This document shows, piece by piece, positions 8,694-16,153 of a stretch of 37,011 nt of DNA. The notes below the pieces were generated by a model. That model had not been told where the DNA came from. It ran no database searches and saw nothing but the letters and a program-made list of their open reading frames with translations. Position numbers and translations under genes: made by a program. The first letter of the stretch is position 1, and the number at the start of each line of letters is the position of its first letter. This DNA comes from Myxococcota bacterium (GTDB lineage Bacteria; Myxococcota_A; UBA9160; UBA4427), in the NCBI GenBank assembly GCA_028278345.1, contig JANQEL010000252.1:1-37011 (forward strand), read 5' to 3'.

Positions 8694-8756
8694 TCATACG
8701 AGCCGGATCGGGCGTGAGTTACCCACCCGCACACTTCCACGATAGGGTCTCGCGCC

Positions 8757-9767
8757 ATGCGAAACAGAGTCGTTGGGCAGGCCCATGCACGCGTGGGGTT
8801 GCTCGGTAACCCCTCCGATGCGTACGGAGGCAAGGCCATCGCGTTCAGCCTGGGCAACTTCGCCGCGCGCGCGTGGGTCGAAGCGGCGGAAGGCTGGGAG
8901 ATCGAAGCGCCCGACGGGGAGGTCGCTCGTTGGGCGAGCTTCGCGGAACTCGTCGCACCGATCGCGGAAGGGGAAGGTCGTGATGGCGAGCGGTTGCTGC
9001 GCGCGGCGCTGCGGCGGTTCGTCGCCCGCTTCCCGAGTACCGACATGAGTGCGGGCCTTCGCATGGGCTACGAAACCGACATCCCCCGCGAAGTGGGGCT
9101 TTCGGGGTCGAGTGCGATCGCGATCGCGTGCTTGCAGGCTCTCCTCGGTTGGTGCGGTGAGAGGCTTTCGAACGACGAGCTCGCCGAACTCGCGCTGGCG
9201 GCGGAAGTCGAGGAGCTCGGCATCGCGGCCGGGCCGATGGATCGGCTCATCCAGACCCACGAGGGATGCATGTGGATGGACTTCGGGGCTCACGAGCACC
9301 GACAAGTCGACCTCGCCCTGCTGCCCGAGATGTTCGTGGCCTGGGACCCGCGCGGCGGAGAGGCTTCCAGCATCGTGCACAGCGACGTGCGGAAGAGATA
9401 CGAACGTGGAGATGCGGATGTCCGCGAAGCCATGGCGGTGTTTCCGCAGCTCGTCGACGACGGAATGACGCGACTCGAACGCGGCGATCACGCCGGATTC
9501 GCCGAACTCGTCGATCGCAACTTCGACACGCGCGCAGCCATCTGGAAACTCTCCGAAACGAACCGCGAGCTCGTAGCCATCGGGCGAGGGTGCGGCTGTG
9601 GCGTGAAGCAGACGGGCAGTGGTGGCGCGGTGGTCGGCGTGATGGGGGAAACGACGAAGTTCGCCGATCTCGTGAAGGCCTATGAAGCGGCGGGCTATCG
9701 CGTCGTGAGGCCCGAGTTCGTCGCAGCGGGAACTTCGTCGCGAAGCAGCGAAGAGGCGAAGGCATGA
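8757..9767 (+). CDS. GHMP kinase, glucuronokinase-like
   Basis: A 336-residue sugar kinase of the GHMP superfamily. Motif 1 reads ARVGLLGNPSDAYGG (11-25). The ATP-binding motif 2 reads GLSGSSAIA (114-122). The C-terminal Gly-rich motif 3 is KQTGSGGAVVG. From memory, ARVGLLGNPSD and GNF after motif 1 closely resemble plant glucuronokinase, which makes glucuronic acid 1-phosphate; other anomeric sugar kinases of the superfamily (heptose-7-phosphate kinase, fucokinase) are alternatives. The last codons overlap the nucleotidyltransferase start (ATGA), and together the pair would convert a free sugar to sugar-1-phosphate and then to an NDP-sugar. ATG 8757 fits the expected N-terminus. GHMP membership is near certain; the substrate is inferred. 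Confidence 0.88.
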   Translation: MRNRVVGQAHARVGLLGNPSDAYGGKAIAFSLGNFAARAWVEAAEGWEIEAPDGEVARWASFAELVAPIAEGEGRDGERLLRAALRRFVARFPSTDMSAGLRMGYETDIPREVGLSGSSAIAIACLQALLGWCGERLSNDELAELALAAEVEELGIAAGPMDRLIQTHEGCMWMDFGAHEHRQVDLALLPEMFVAWDPRGGEASSIVHSDVRKRYERGDADVREAMAVFPQLVDDGMTRLERGDHAGFAELVDRNFDTRAAIWKLSETNRELVAIGRGCGCGVKQTGSGGAVVGVMGETTKFADLVKAYEAAGYRVVRPEFVAAGTSSRSSEEAKA

Positions 9768-10507
9768 AGGCAATCCTGCTCGCCGCCGGCTACGCCACGC
9801 GGCTCTACCCGCTGACGCGCGATCGCCCGAAGCCACTTCTCGAAGTGGGCGGGCGACCACTCCTCGATCATCTGCTCGACCGCGTACTCGAACTCGACGG
9901 TCTGCGCGACGTCACCGTCGTGACCAACCACCGCTTCGCGGAACACTTCGAACGCTGGGCGGCCGACCACGATTGCCCGGTACCGCTGCGCATCGTCGAC
10001 GACGGTACGACCAGCGAAGACGACCGCCTCGGCGCCATCGGGGATATTGCCTTCGTGCTGCAACAGCTCGGAGTCGAAGCCGATGATGATTGGCTGATCG
10101 CGGCGGGTGACAACCTGCTGGAACTCGACCTGCGTCCGATCCAACGGGAGTTCGTCGCCAACCCCGCACCACGCATCCTGGTGCGAGAAGTCGACCACGT
10201 GGGTGGGCCGAGCCCGTACAACGACGTGAAGCTCGGCGCCGACGGCCGCGTGATCGGCTTCACCGAAAAGCCCGAGCGCGCCGAAGGGCGACACGCCGCG
10301 ATCGCGGTCTACTTCTTCCCGCCCGCGCTACCGCGGCTGCTCGCACGCTACTTCGAGCAGGGCGGCAACCCCGATGCCCCCGGCTACTTCATCGAGTGGC
10401 TGTGCCGCGAAGAAGCCGTCTTCGCCTCGCCGTTCACCGGGCGCTGGTTCGACATCGGAAGCCACGAGACCCTCGCGGCCGCGCGCGAGGCGTTTCAGAA
10501 CGCGTAG
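9764..10507 (+). CDS. Sugar-1-phosphate nucleotidyltransferase
   Basis: A 247-residue single-domain NTP-transferase that condenses a sugar-1-phosphate with an NTP to give an NDP-sugar and pyrophosphate. The N-terminal signature LLAAGYATRLYPLT with PKPLL supplies the nucleotide-binding loop and Lys. AAGDNLLE (about 110-117) carries the metal-binding Asp, GFTEKPE (about 165-171) the conserved sugar-site Glu/Lys, and FDIGS (about 227-231) the second metal Asp. There is no C-terminal left-handed beta-helix, so it is not GlmU-like. The ATG overlaps the stop of the GHMP kinase gene, strongly implying a shared pathway. The natural nucleotide (UTP, GTP or dTTP) cannot be read from sequence. It converges with tmk with no bases between the two stop codons. 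Confidence 0.9.
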   Translation: MKAILLAAGYATRLYPLTRDRPKPLLEVGGRPLLDHLLDRVLELDGLRDVTVVTNHRFAEHFERWAADHDCPVPLRIVDDGTTSEDDRLGAIGDIAFVLQQLGVEADDDWLIAAGDNLLELDLRPIQREFVANPAPRILVREVDHVGGPSPYNDVKLGADGRVIGFTEKPERAEGRHAAIAVYFFPPALPRLLARYFEQGGNPDAPGYFIEWLCREEAVFASPFTGRWFDIGSHETLAAAREAFQNA

Positions 10508-11116
10508 TCATTCCGGCCTGACCACCCGCTCCGTCAAGACGGAGAGAACGCGCTCGTGAATCTCATCGATGCTTCCGCGCGCATCGACGCGAACGATCCA
10601 GGGGCGATCGAGGGAGTCGAAGACCTTCTGTACGCGCCGCTGGAAATCCACTTCCTCGAAGACGGGCTCCCCCACACCGCCGCGCGCCTTCACGCGAGCC
10701 ATGCCTTCCTCGGGTGAGATCTCGAAGATGATCGCGAGGTCGGGATCGGGAAATTCGGCTTCGTTCGCGCGTTGGATCTCCGCCGCATCGAGCCCCCGTG
10801 CCCCCTGATAGGCCACGCTCGAAAGCCAGTAGCGGTCGCACAAGACGAATGTTCCGCGCTCGAGGGCGGGCTCGATCATGTCGCGCACGTGCTCGCGCCG
10901 GTCTTCCATGAACCAGGCGAGTTCGTCTTCCCGCGCCACCGGCTCGCCACTGCGCGCCATCTCGCGAATGCGCTGGCCCCAGGCTCCAGCGGTGGGTTCG
11001 CGCGTCTTCACGCAGTCGAGGCCGCGCGCCTGCATCCAATCGAAGACCAGGTCGAGTTGCGTCGACTTCCCGCAACCGTCGAGCCCTTCGAAGACGATCA
11101 GTGATCCGCGCGCCAC
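10508..11116 (-). CDS. tmk: Thymidylate kinase
   Basis: Tmk phosphorylates dTMP to dTDP for DNA synthesis. The protein has the P-loop GLDGCGKST (11-19), the DR-containing segment CDRYWLSSVAYQGARGLD (dTMP-binding) and the REPT motif (TREPTAGAWG). I place the start at GTG 11116 because GGAGG lies 4 nt upstream and the protein then begins VARGSLIVFEG, the usual distance before the P-loop. An ATG at 11131 and a GTG at 11149 are in frame but lack SD support. That gives 202 residues, a normal length. It lies downstream of the ATP-synthase terminator, so it probably has its own promoter in the preceding gap. Confidence 0.94.
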   Translation of the reverse strand: MARGSLIVFEGLDGCGKSTQLDLVFDWMQARGLDCVKTREPTAGAWGQRIREMARSGEPVAREDELAWFMEDRREHVRDMIEPALERGTFVLCDRYWLSSVAYQGARGLDAAEIQRANEAEFPDPDLAIIFEISPEEGMARVKARGGVGEPVFEEVDFQRRVQKVFDSLDRPWIVRVDARGSIDEIHERVLSVLTERVVRPE

Positions 11117-11433
11117 ATGGCCTCCGTACATCGTTTCACACGTTCGCACGCGCTCGTGGCTTCGAGTCTAGCGACGCGCGAATTCGCAGTGGAATCCGCC
11201 GGCCATTCGTGGCTCTGCGCGTGGCACACCCCTTGCTCCTTCCCCGTGCACGTCTTCGGACGCCATCCGAACAACCCCTCTAACGGGACCGGGGGTTCGA
11301 GGATGGGGGTCGCCCGGGGAGGCAAATGGTATGCCGGGAGATTGTAACGGGGTGAATCCCTCGGCTTGTCTCCCATGGGCGACCCGATTTCGAATCCACC
11401 GCGAGGAAACACACGCCCAGCCCCAGAAACGCG
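11117..11433. other. Intergenic region with a long imperfect inverted repeat
   Basis: This gap separates tmk from the terminator of the atpE operon. No convincing gene was found. It contains an imperfect hairpin of about 99 nt (11296-11394). TTCGA (11296-11300) pairs with TCGAA (11390-11394), GGGTCGCCC (11307-11315) with GGGCGACCC (11377-11385), GGGAG (11317-11321) with CTCCC (11370-11374), and GCCG (11333-11336) with CGGC (11362-11365). On the minus strand TACAAT (complement of 11341-11346) could be a -10 box for tmk, but it has no good -35. Confidence 0.45.
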
Positions 11434-11465
11434 AAAACCCGGACTCGTTGCCGAGTCCGGGTTCG
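11434..11465 (-). terminator. Intrinsic terminator of the atpZ-I-B-E operon
   Basis: On the minus strand a perfect 12-bp stem (11463-11452 with 11447-11436) closes a GCAA tetraloop (GNRA type) and is followed by TTTT (stem end into 11437-11434). It lies about 50 bp after the atpE stop, in the correct orientation. This is the clearest intrinsic terminator in the window. Confidence 0.9.
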
Positions 11466-11513
11466 CAGCTCTCACCCCTCTACGAGTTTCGAGGGTCGTT
11501 CTCTTCTTACCGC

Positions 11514-11813
11514 TTAGGGGAGCAGCAAGAACGCGATCAGGAGGCCGTAAATTGCAATCGACTCGATGAGCACCATGCCGAGAATGAAGTTGGTGAACAT
11601 CGCGCCCGCGGCGCCCGGGTTGCGCGCGATACCCGCGCAGGTGTTCCCCGCCGTAAGGCCCTGGCCGATGCCGCAGCCGAGACCCGCCATGCCGACCGCA
11701 AGACCGGCACCGATGCCAGGCCCGAGGCTCTCACCGCCCTCGGCCGCGAACGCGACGCCGGGCAGAACGACGGCAACAAGGGTCCAGACCAACAACTTGG
11801 CAAACTTCTTCAT
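11514..11813 (-). CDS. atpE: ATP synthase Fo subunit c
   Basis: The c-ring proteolipid of F1Fo ATP synthase, which carries ions through the membrane rotor. The 99-residue protein has a signal-peptide-like N-terminus (MKKFAK, hydrophobic, VAFAAEGGE) that is unusual for most c subunits. It is followed by helix 1 (about 31-56), the polar loop ARNP (63-66) and helix 2 (about 73-97). The ion-binding carboxylate is Glu84 in VLIESIAIYG. Gln51, Ser85 and Tyr89 stand where Na+-binding c-rings have Gln, Ser and Tyr (Gln to Glu spacing 33, as in Ilyobacter), but the position after Ser is Ile rather than Thr. The ATG at 11813 is preceded by GGAGAG. It is the last gene of its operon. Confidence 0.96.
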   Translation of the reverse strand: MKKFAKLLVWTLVAVVLPGVAFAAEGGESLGPGIGAGLAVGMAGLGCGIGQGLTAGNTCAGIARNPGAAGAMFTNFILGMVLIESIAIYGLLIAFLLLP

Positions 11814-11834
11814 GATGACTCTCTCCTTCGAGGT

Positions 11835-11888
11835 GGAACCTGGGTTCCAGATGGTTCGTGTAAAGGCCCGGGCTTGATTGCCCCGGCC
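11835..11888 (-). promoter_or_regulatory. Two hairpins between atpB and atpE
   Basis: In the 156-bp gap upstream of atpE, one hairpin pairs 11865-11873 with 11880-11888 (8 of 9 pairs, 6-nt loop). A second pairs GGAACC (11835-11840) with GGTTCC (11843-11848), about 20 nt before the start codon. They could stabilise or process the mRNA, or tune atpE translation, which must exceed that of atpB for ring stoichiometry. The role is inferred. Confidence 0.4.
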
Positions 11889-11969
11889 GTTCAATCGAGC
11901 ACGTCGTTCAGGTCCGAACGCGTAGCGTGCGCGAACTGTCGGGTTTCGTGTCGTTTCGTGAAGTGCGGA

Positions 11970-12689
11970 TCAGTGCGCCTCTTCGAGTGCGGCGCCGATG
12001 TACACCATGGTGAGCAGCGAGAAGACGACCGCCTGCAGGAAGCTCACGAGCAGACCGAGGCCCATGAAGATCGCCGGGATCGCGATCGGCACGAGGCCGA
12101 TGAAGACCGAGACCACGGTGTGATCGGCGAACATGTTCGCGAGCAGACGAATCGCCAGGCTGACGATGCGGGCGAGGTGGAGCAGCAACTCGAGAGGCAA
12201 CATGAAGGGAGCCAGCACGCGGACGTGATACTCCGTATCGCCGATCTTCAGGTGCCACAGCACCGGCCCCATGAACTGATAGATGTACTTGAAGCCGTGC
12301 TCACGGATGCCGCAGTAGTTGTAGTAGACGAAGGAAATGATCGCCCAGGCGGCCGTGGTGTTGACGTCGGAGGTCGAGCCACCGACCCACGGCACGAGGC
12401 CCATCAGGTTCGAGACGAGCACGAAGAAGAAGATCGTGCCCACGATCGGGAAGTGCTTGCGCCAGCTCTCACCCATGATGTCCCGCGACAGGGTGGCGAG
12501 CTGGATGACGATCACCTCGATCAGGTTTCGAAGTGTGACCCCCTCGTCGGGGAGAACGCCGCCGTCCTCGGTGGCGAGCTTCTTCCGCACGCTCATGGCC
12601 GCGAGGCCGAGCAGGATCGCCGCAAGCAGGGCAGACTGGAAGACGAAACTCACCCCGACGGCTTCGAGGGGCTGATAGATGCTGGTCAT
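11970..12689 (-). CDS. atpB: ATP synthase Fo subunit a
   Basis: The stator channel subunit of Fo, which forms the half-channels next to the c-ring. The 239-residue protein has a hydrophobic helix at 12-32, a cytoplasmic loop, and the conserved SNLMGLVP (93-100). The essential arginine lies in SLAIRLLANMFADH (Arg181), followed by two long C-terminal helices. The sequence PLELLLHLAR before the key Arg is typical. The ATG at 12689 overlaps the stop of the upstream atpI-like gene (ATGA). It is part of a four-gene minus-strand operon, separated by about 20 kb from the F1 genes at 33.4-37 kb. Confidence 0.97.
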   Translation of the reverse strand: MTSIYQPLEAVGVSFVFQSALLAAILLGLAAMSVRKKLATEDGGVLPDEGVTLRNLIEVIVIQLATLSRDIMGESWRKHFPIVGTIFFFVLVSNLMGLVPWVGGSTSDVNTTAAWAIISFVYYNYCGIREHGFKYIYQFMGPVLWHLKIGDTEYHVRVLAPFMLPLELLLHLARIVSLAIRLLANMFADHTVVSVFIGLVPIAIPAIFMGLGLLVSFLQAVVFSLLTMVYIGAALEEAH

Positions 12690-13186
12690 GGAACTTCCTC
12701 GTCTGTCTCAGGGACAGTCGTGCTTTCGTGCTGCGTCGCGGCATCGTCGTCGCGGCGGCGGGCTTCGCGGTTGGGTCGCCACACCGAGTAGTCGTCCCAG
12801 ATCGGATCGTCGGGGGCCACGGCCGGGCCGGGCGCGGTAGGAACGTTCGCGGGCCTGAGCCACACCGCCGCCGCCACCGTTGCGGGCATCACGATCGAGA
12901 GGCCGATCGCCATGCCGACGCCATCGGCACCGAGCAACATCGCCGCCACGATGCCGGCAAAGACGAGGGCGAGGCGGAACGCAAGGACCACCACCCAGGT
13001 GCCACTCTGCACCGCACCCTGGAAGACGGCTTCGGCCGTCGTGTGGAGGAAGCGGAAGTTCACCGTTCCCAGCGTCGCACCCACGGCCACGCTACCCGCG
13101 AACAGCGGCGATGCCACGGCGAGGGACGTCGCGACTGCACCGGCGCTGAGGCCGAGATTCACTTTTTCAGCCGGGTAGAGCTTCAT
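12686..13186 (-). CDS. atpI: ATP synthase subunit I-like membrane protein
   Basis: A 166-residue protein with four predicted transmembrane helices (about 10-27, 30-50, 62-82 and 87-108) followed by a hydrophilic tail rich in Pro, Asp, Arg and Glu. Its position between atpZ and atpB, with ATGA overlaps on both sides, identifies it as the AtpI/AtpR-type subunit that helps c-ring assembly and may be involved in Mg2+ supply. Direct sequence similarity in this family is low, so the name rests mostly on topology and operon position. The start is ATG 13186; a longer frame upstream is the overlapping atpZ gene. Confidence 0.75.
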   Translation of the reverse strand: MKLYPAEKVNLGLSAGAVATSLAVASPLFAGSVAVGATLGTVNFRFLHTTAEAVFQGAVQSGTWVVVLAFRLALVFAGIVAAMLLGADGVGMAIGLSIVMPATVAAAVWLRPANVPTAPGPAVAPDDPIWDDYSVWRPNREARRRDDDAATQHESTTVPETDEEVP

Positions 13187-13650
13187 GGGGTTGGGTTCTG
13201 GTCTTCGCTTTCTTCTTCGCTCGGATCGGGGGGCGCGGGCGGGATCGCCGCGTTTTCTTCGAGTTCCGCTTCGCTCGGGCGCATGCGCAGGACCCTCAAC
13301 AACATCGCGGCGAAACCGAGAACGCTCCCCACCGCCAAACCAATGGGCGACGAGTCGAACTGTCGGTCGCACCACCACCCGATCCCGATCGCGATCGGGA
13401 TGACGAGCACCGCCTCCATCGCACCCTGATAACTGGCGGACTGTTGTTTGTTGAGACCCTGCTTCGTTTGCCGACTCCCAAGGTCGCGAACGAGCTTGCG
13501 TGCGCGATCAGTGGTTCGCTTTGTTGGCTTGCTGTGCTCCCGCGCGATGCGGGCAGATTCGATTGCCGCGGGAAGTGCGGCGGGGATGGGCGCGGAGAAC
13601 TCACGCGCGCGGCCGGAAAAACGCGACACCCGGCCTCGAGGCGGCGGCAT
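13183..13650 (-). CDS. atpZ: AtpZ/AtpI-family accessory protein
   Basis: A small ATP-synthase accessory protein with two helices. The core, AVLVIPIAIGIGWWCDRQFDS, matches the family pattern of a glycine-rich helix ending in W-D-x-x-F/L. It is followed by SPIGLAVGSVLGFAAMLLRVLR and a Pro/Glu-rich tail. An ATG at 13419 would give 78 residues. I prefer the ATG at 13650 (155 residues), which has GGAG about 10 nt upstream and keeps the conserved-looking stretch KQQSASYQGAME before the first helix; its first 40 residues are basic and less certain. The stop overlaps the next start (ATGA). It is first in the atpZ-I-B-E operon. Confidence 0.7.
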   Translation of the reverse strand: MPPPRGRVSRFSGRAREFSAPIPAALPAAIESARIAREHSKPTKRTTDRARKLVRDLGSRQTKQGLNKQQSASYQGAMEAVLVIPIAIGIGWWCDRQFDSSPIGLAVGSVLGFAAMLLRVLRMRPSEAELEENAAIPPAPPDPSEEESEDQNPTP

Positions 13651-13680
13651 CCTAGCCCTTCTCCATACCCCCGCCAACGT

Positions 13681-13723
13681 GGTTGCGGGCCGAGAAACGC
13701 AATGGCAACCATTGGTTGCGGGG
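13681..13723. promoter_or_regulatory. GGTTGC repeats upstream of atpZ
   Basis: GGTTGCGGG occurs at 13681-13689 and again at 13714-13722, 33 bp apart (three helical turns). The second copy is the right arm of an inverted repeat with GCAACC at 13705-13710 (3-bp spacer). The cluster lies just upstream of the first gene of the Fo operon, so it is a candidate operator. No regulator is known from the sequence. Confidence 0.3.
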
Positions 13724-13823
13724 ATGCACGGCGCTGCGCGAGCGATCGGAACGGGTCGCCAGAGCGGCCTGGTTCGCGCTCTCGGGGAAGCCCGCGGTGG
13801 GGGTGTCGGGCGGCGGGGTGGCC

Positions 13824-15152
13824 CTACTTCTGGCGGGAGTATTGGCTCCCGGTCGCGCTCGTCAGGACGCGGCGGCCCGCACTCGCGATGAAGTCGAAGC
13901 GAAGCTCCTGGGCGCTCGCGAGGTCGCGGCAGGTGAGCCGGAGCAGGTCGCTCTGCTTCGGGTGGGTCTTCGCCTGGCACATGGCGAGGCGGCGGCCCTG
14001 GGCCACGATCTCGACGGCCCCGTCCTTACGGAAGCGGACGAGTTCCTCGGGTAGCGGCGCCCCGAGCGGCAGTGCGGGGTCGTGGGAGAGTTCGAAGGTA
14101 CTGCCCTGCCACGGGTTTTCGGCCCGGGCCCCGCGATCGGGAGCCGCCGGGAGGTCCGAGGTGCGCCGGCTGGCCGGGCGCTGGAGCTGATCGAGCTGGC
14201 CGAGACTCTCGAAGGTGAGGCGGCCGGGCATGTCGTCCACCTGGCCGAGTTCGAGTTCGCCTTCCTGGCGGATCTGCACGCGGCCAACGCCGCGGGCGAT
14301 CCACTCGGTCGTGACCACGCGGCCACCCTTCACCCGCACCCCATCGCCGAGGGGGGAGAGGCCGGGCTTCATCAGCTTGCCCGTGTAGCGGACCACGAGC
14401 ACCTGCTCGAAGCGGCCGGCCGGGGTGTCGAGCGCCTGCACGCCCATCACCTCGCCCTCGCGCTCGAACGCGAGGCCGTCGATCACCTCGACGCCCGCGG
14501 GCCAGGGCTTGCCCGGCTTGGCGCCCTTCATGATCGGGGTCGTGCCTTCGGGCTGGCGTACGACCACGCGCTTGCCCCGCACCGCCATCTCGGAGGCGAT
14601 GGGTTCGTAACGCGTCGTGCCGGGCACGACGTAGTGGCGTTGGGTATCGCTGATGTCGGCGAGGCCGCGCTCGCCCATCAGGCGATCGGTCACGCGGATC
14701 TCGGCCGTCGCCTTGCCCTTCGATGCGGCGAACACCTCTTCGATGCGATCGCCCTGGTAGTGGAACTTGGCCGAGAGGTGGGGACCCGCGTAGAGGGTGC
14801 GCTTCAAGCTGCGCCGAAACAGAGCGCGGGTACCGGGCTTCGCGGGAAGGAAGGGTCCCTTGCCGGCGAGGCGCAGTACGTCGACGGGCACCATCGGATC
14901 GGCGGGCGGGATCGCGGTCGATTCATCGAACTCGGTCTTGGTGCCGGTTTGGCGCGCGCGAACCCGAACCCGCTCGGCGCGTTCTTCGTTGCCGCACGGC
15001 GCGCCACCCGGACGATGCAGCACCACGCCATCGGGCGAGAACACACAGGCGGGGCGGGCTTCGCTACGCGCGCTCGCGGAGGCGGCGACGATGACCAGGG
15101 ACATAGATAGAACGAAGACGAAGAACGGGCGGCGCGGCGACGGATTCTGCAT
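13824..15152 (-). CDS. Exported protein of unknown function
   Basis: A 442-residue protein starting at ATG 15152 with a signal peptide (MQNPSPRR, hydrophobic about 9-26, SASARSE). The remainder is soluble and looks rich in beta-strand, with many alternating hydrophobic residues. The segments RVVTTEWIARGVGRVQIRQE and LDTPAGRFEQVLVV recall a repeating beta-sheet fold seen in periplasmic or outer-membrane-associated proteins, but I cannot name the family. Four or more cysteines fit a periplasmic location. It lies 133 bp downstream of the AraC gene on the same strand, with a short inverted repeat between (CGAAAAC at 15176-15182 and GTTTTCG at 15193-15199). The upstream half of the longer open frame (to 15374) is not protein-like. 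Confidence 0.65.
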   Translation of the reverse strand: MQNPSPRRPFFVFVLSMSLVIVAASASARSEARPACVFSPDGVVLHRPGGAPCGNEERAERVRVRARQTGTKTEFDESTAIPPADPMVPVDVLRLAGKGPFLPAKPGTRALFRRSLKRTLYAGPHLSAKFHYQGDRIEEVFAASKGKATAEIRVTDRLMGERGLADISDTQRHYVVPGTTRYEPIASEMAVRGKRVVVRQPEGTTPIMKGAKPGKPWPAGVEVIDGLAFEREGEVMGVQALDTPAGRFEQVLVVRYTGKLMKPGLSPLGDGVRVKGGRVVTTEWIARGVGRVQIRQEGELELGQVDDMPGRLTFESLGQLDQLQRPASRRTSDLPAAPDRGARAENPWQGSTFELSHDPALPLGAPLPEELVRFRKDGAVEIVAQGRRLAMCQAKTHPKQSDLLRLTCRDLASAQELRFDFIASAGRRVLTSATGSQYSRQK

Positions 15153-15285
15153 GACGCAGAACTGTTCGAAACACCCGAAAACGCGCTTGAGGGTTTTCGC
15201 GTAGGGCTGGAGAGTGCCGCCCCTGAGGCCGTTCTGCGCGCATCTTGCCGCCCCGGTGCAGCCCGCGGCTGTCGCTGGCGCGCGG

Positions 15286-16068
15286 CTACCCGCTCTCGCG
15301 GAAGTAGCGGGCCGGTGTGGTTCCCATCGCCCGCCGGAACATCGCGACGAAGGCACTCGGGGTCTCGAAGCCAACCTCGAGCGCAGCCGCGGTCACCGAC
15401 TTCTCCGAGGCCAGGACCTCGAGGGAACGAAGCAGGCGCGCTTGCTTCTGCCAGCGGCCGAAGGTCATACCCACTTCGGCCGACCACAGTCGCTCGAAGG
15501 TGCGTTCGCTCGTACCCGCGCTCCGAGCCCAGTCGCCTACGGTGCGACGCAACGAAGTGTCATCCCGGAACGCCACGGCCACGCCGAGCAGGCGCGCATC
15601 TCGAGGCATCGGAAGATGGAGCGGCGCCGTCGGTGCGACCTGCAACTCGTCGAAGAGCACGGCCACCAGACGATCCTCGATACCCCCTTCTGGCCACGTG
15701 GCGGAGTACTGGAAGAATCGCGCGATACAGGCGCGTAGAAGGTCGGAAACCTGGATGACACAGCAGTGTTCGCGTCGCAGGGGAGCAGCCGCGGGCTCGA
15801 AGTAGAGGGTTCGCATGCGAACGCTGCCCGTCATGCGGATGCTGTGCGTCACGTGCACGGGCACCCACACCGCACGTTCAGGGGGCACGACCCAGGCGCC
15901 GTCGTCGGTTTCGACCGTCATCACGCCTTCGCTCGCGTAGATCAACTGCGGCGTGTCGTGCTTGTGCGGGGGGATGAAGAAGCCGGGTTCGGGCTCCTCC
16001 GCCATGCCGAAGACCGCCGCCGGCAGCGCGATCGGGACCATCGGAGCACTTTGACGGTTTTGCGACAT
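15286..16068 (-). CDS. AraC-family transcriptional regulator
   Basis: A 260-residue regulator with an N-terminal cupin-type ligand or sensing domain (about 15-105, containing PPHKHDTPQLIYASEG, a cupin-like His cluster) and a C-terminal double helix-turn-helix (about 165-258). The second HTH ends with the family signature VGFETPSAFVAMFRRAMGTTPARYFRE. It is divergent from the SDR-like and MOSC genes across an 85-bp gap, the usual arrangement for an AraC regulator and its targets, and it may repress itself. The ATG at 16068 is only 8 nt from a TATAAT hexamer on the same strand, so the mRNA may be leaderless. Confidence 0.92.
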   Translation of the reverse strand: MSQNRQSAPMVPIALPAAVFGMAEEPEPGFFIPPHKHDTPQLIYASEGVMTVETDDGAWVVPPERAVWVPVHVTHSIRMTGSVRMRTLYFEPAAAPLRREHCCVIQVSDLLRACIARFFQYSATWPEGGIEDRLVAVLFDELQVAPTAPLHLPMPRDARLLGVAVAFRDDTSLRRTVGDWARSAGTSERTFERLWSAEVGMTFGRWQKQARLLRSLEVLASEKSVTAAALEVGFETPSAFVAMFRRAMGTTPARYFRESG

Positions 16069-16110
16069 ATATTGTCATTATACGGAGAGAACTCCTACGA
16101 GACACGCCCC
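16064..16110 (-). promoter_or_regulatory. AraC gene promoter and possible operator
   Basis: On the minus strand a perfect -10 box TATAAT (complement of 16077-16082) lies 8 nt before the ATG, implying transcription starts at or within about two bases of the start codon. The -35 is weak. The inverted repeat GACATATATTGTC (16064-16076) overlaps the start codon and could be an operator for autoregulation. Confidence 0.5.
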
Positions 16111-16153
16111 AGACTGCTCTCGCAACCGCTCGAAGCGGCGCGGAGGAGCTGAC

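Noticed and set aside
11288..11400. tRNA or SRP RNA suggested by TTCGA and a rod-like fold
   Set aside because: No acceptor, anticodon or T-stem pairing can be built, and the conserved GGAA/AGCAG features of SRP RNA are absent.
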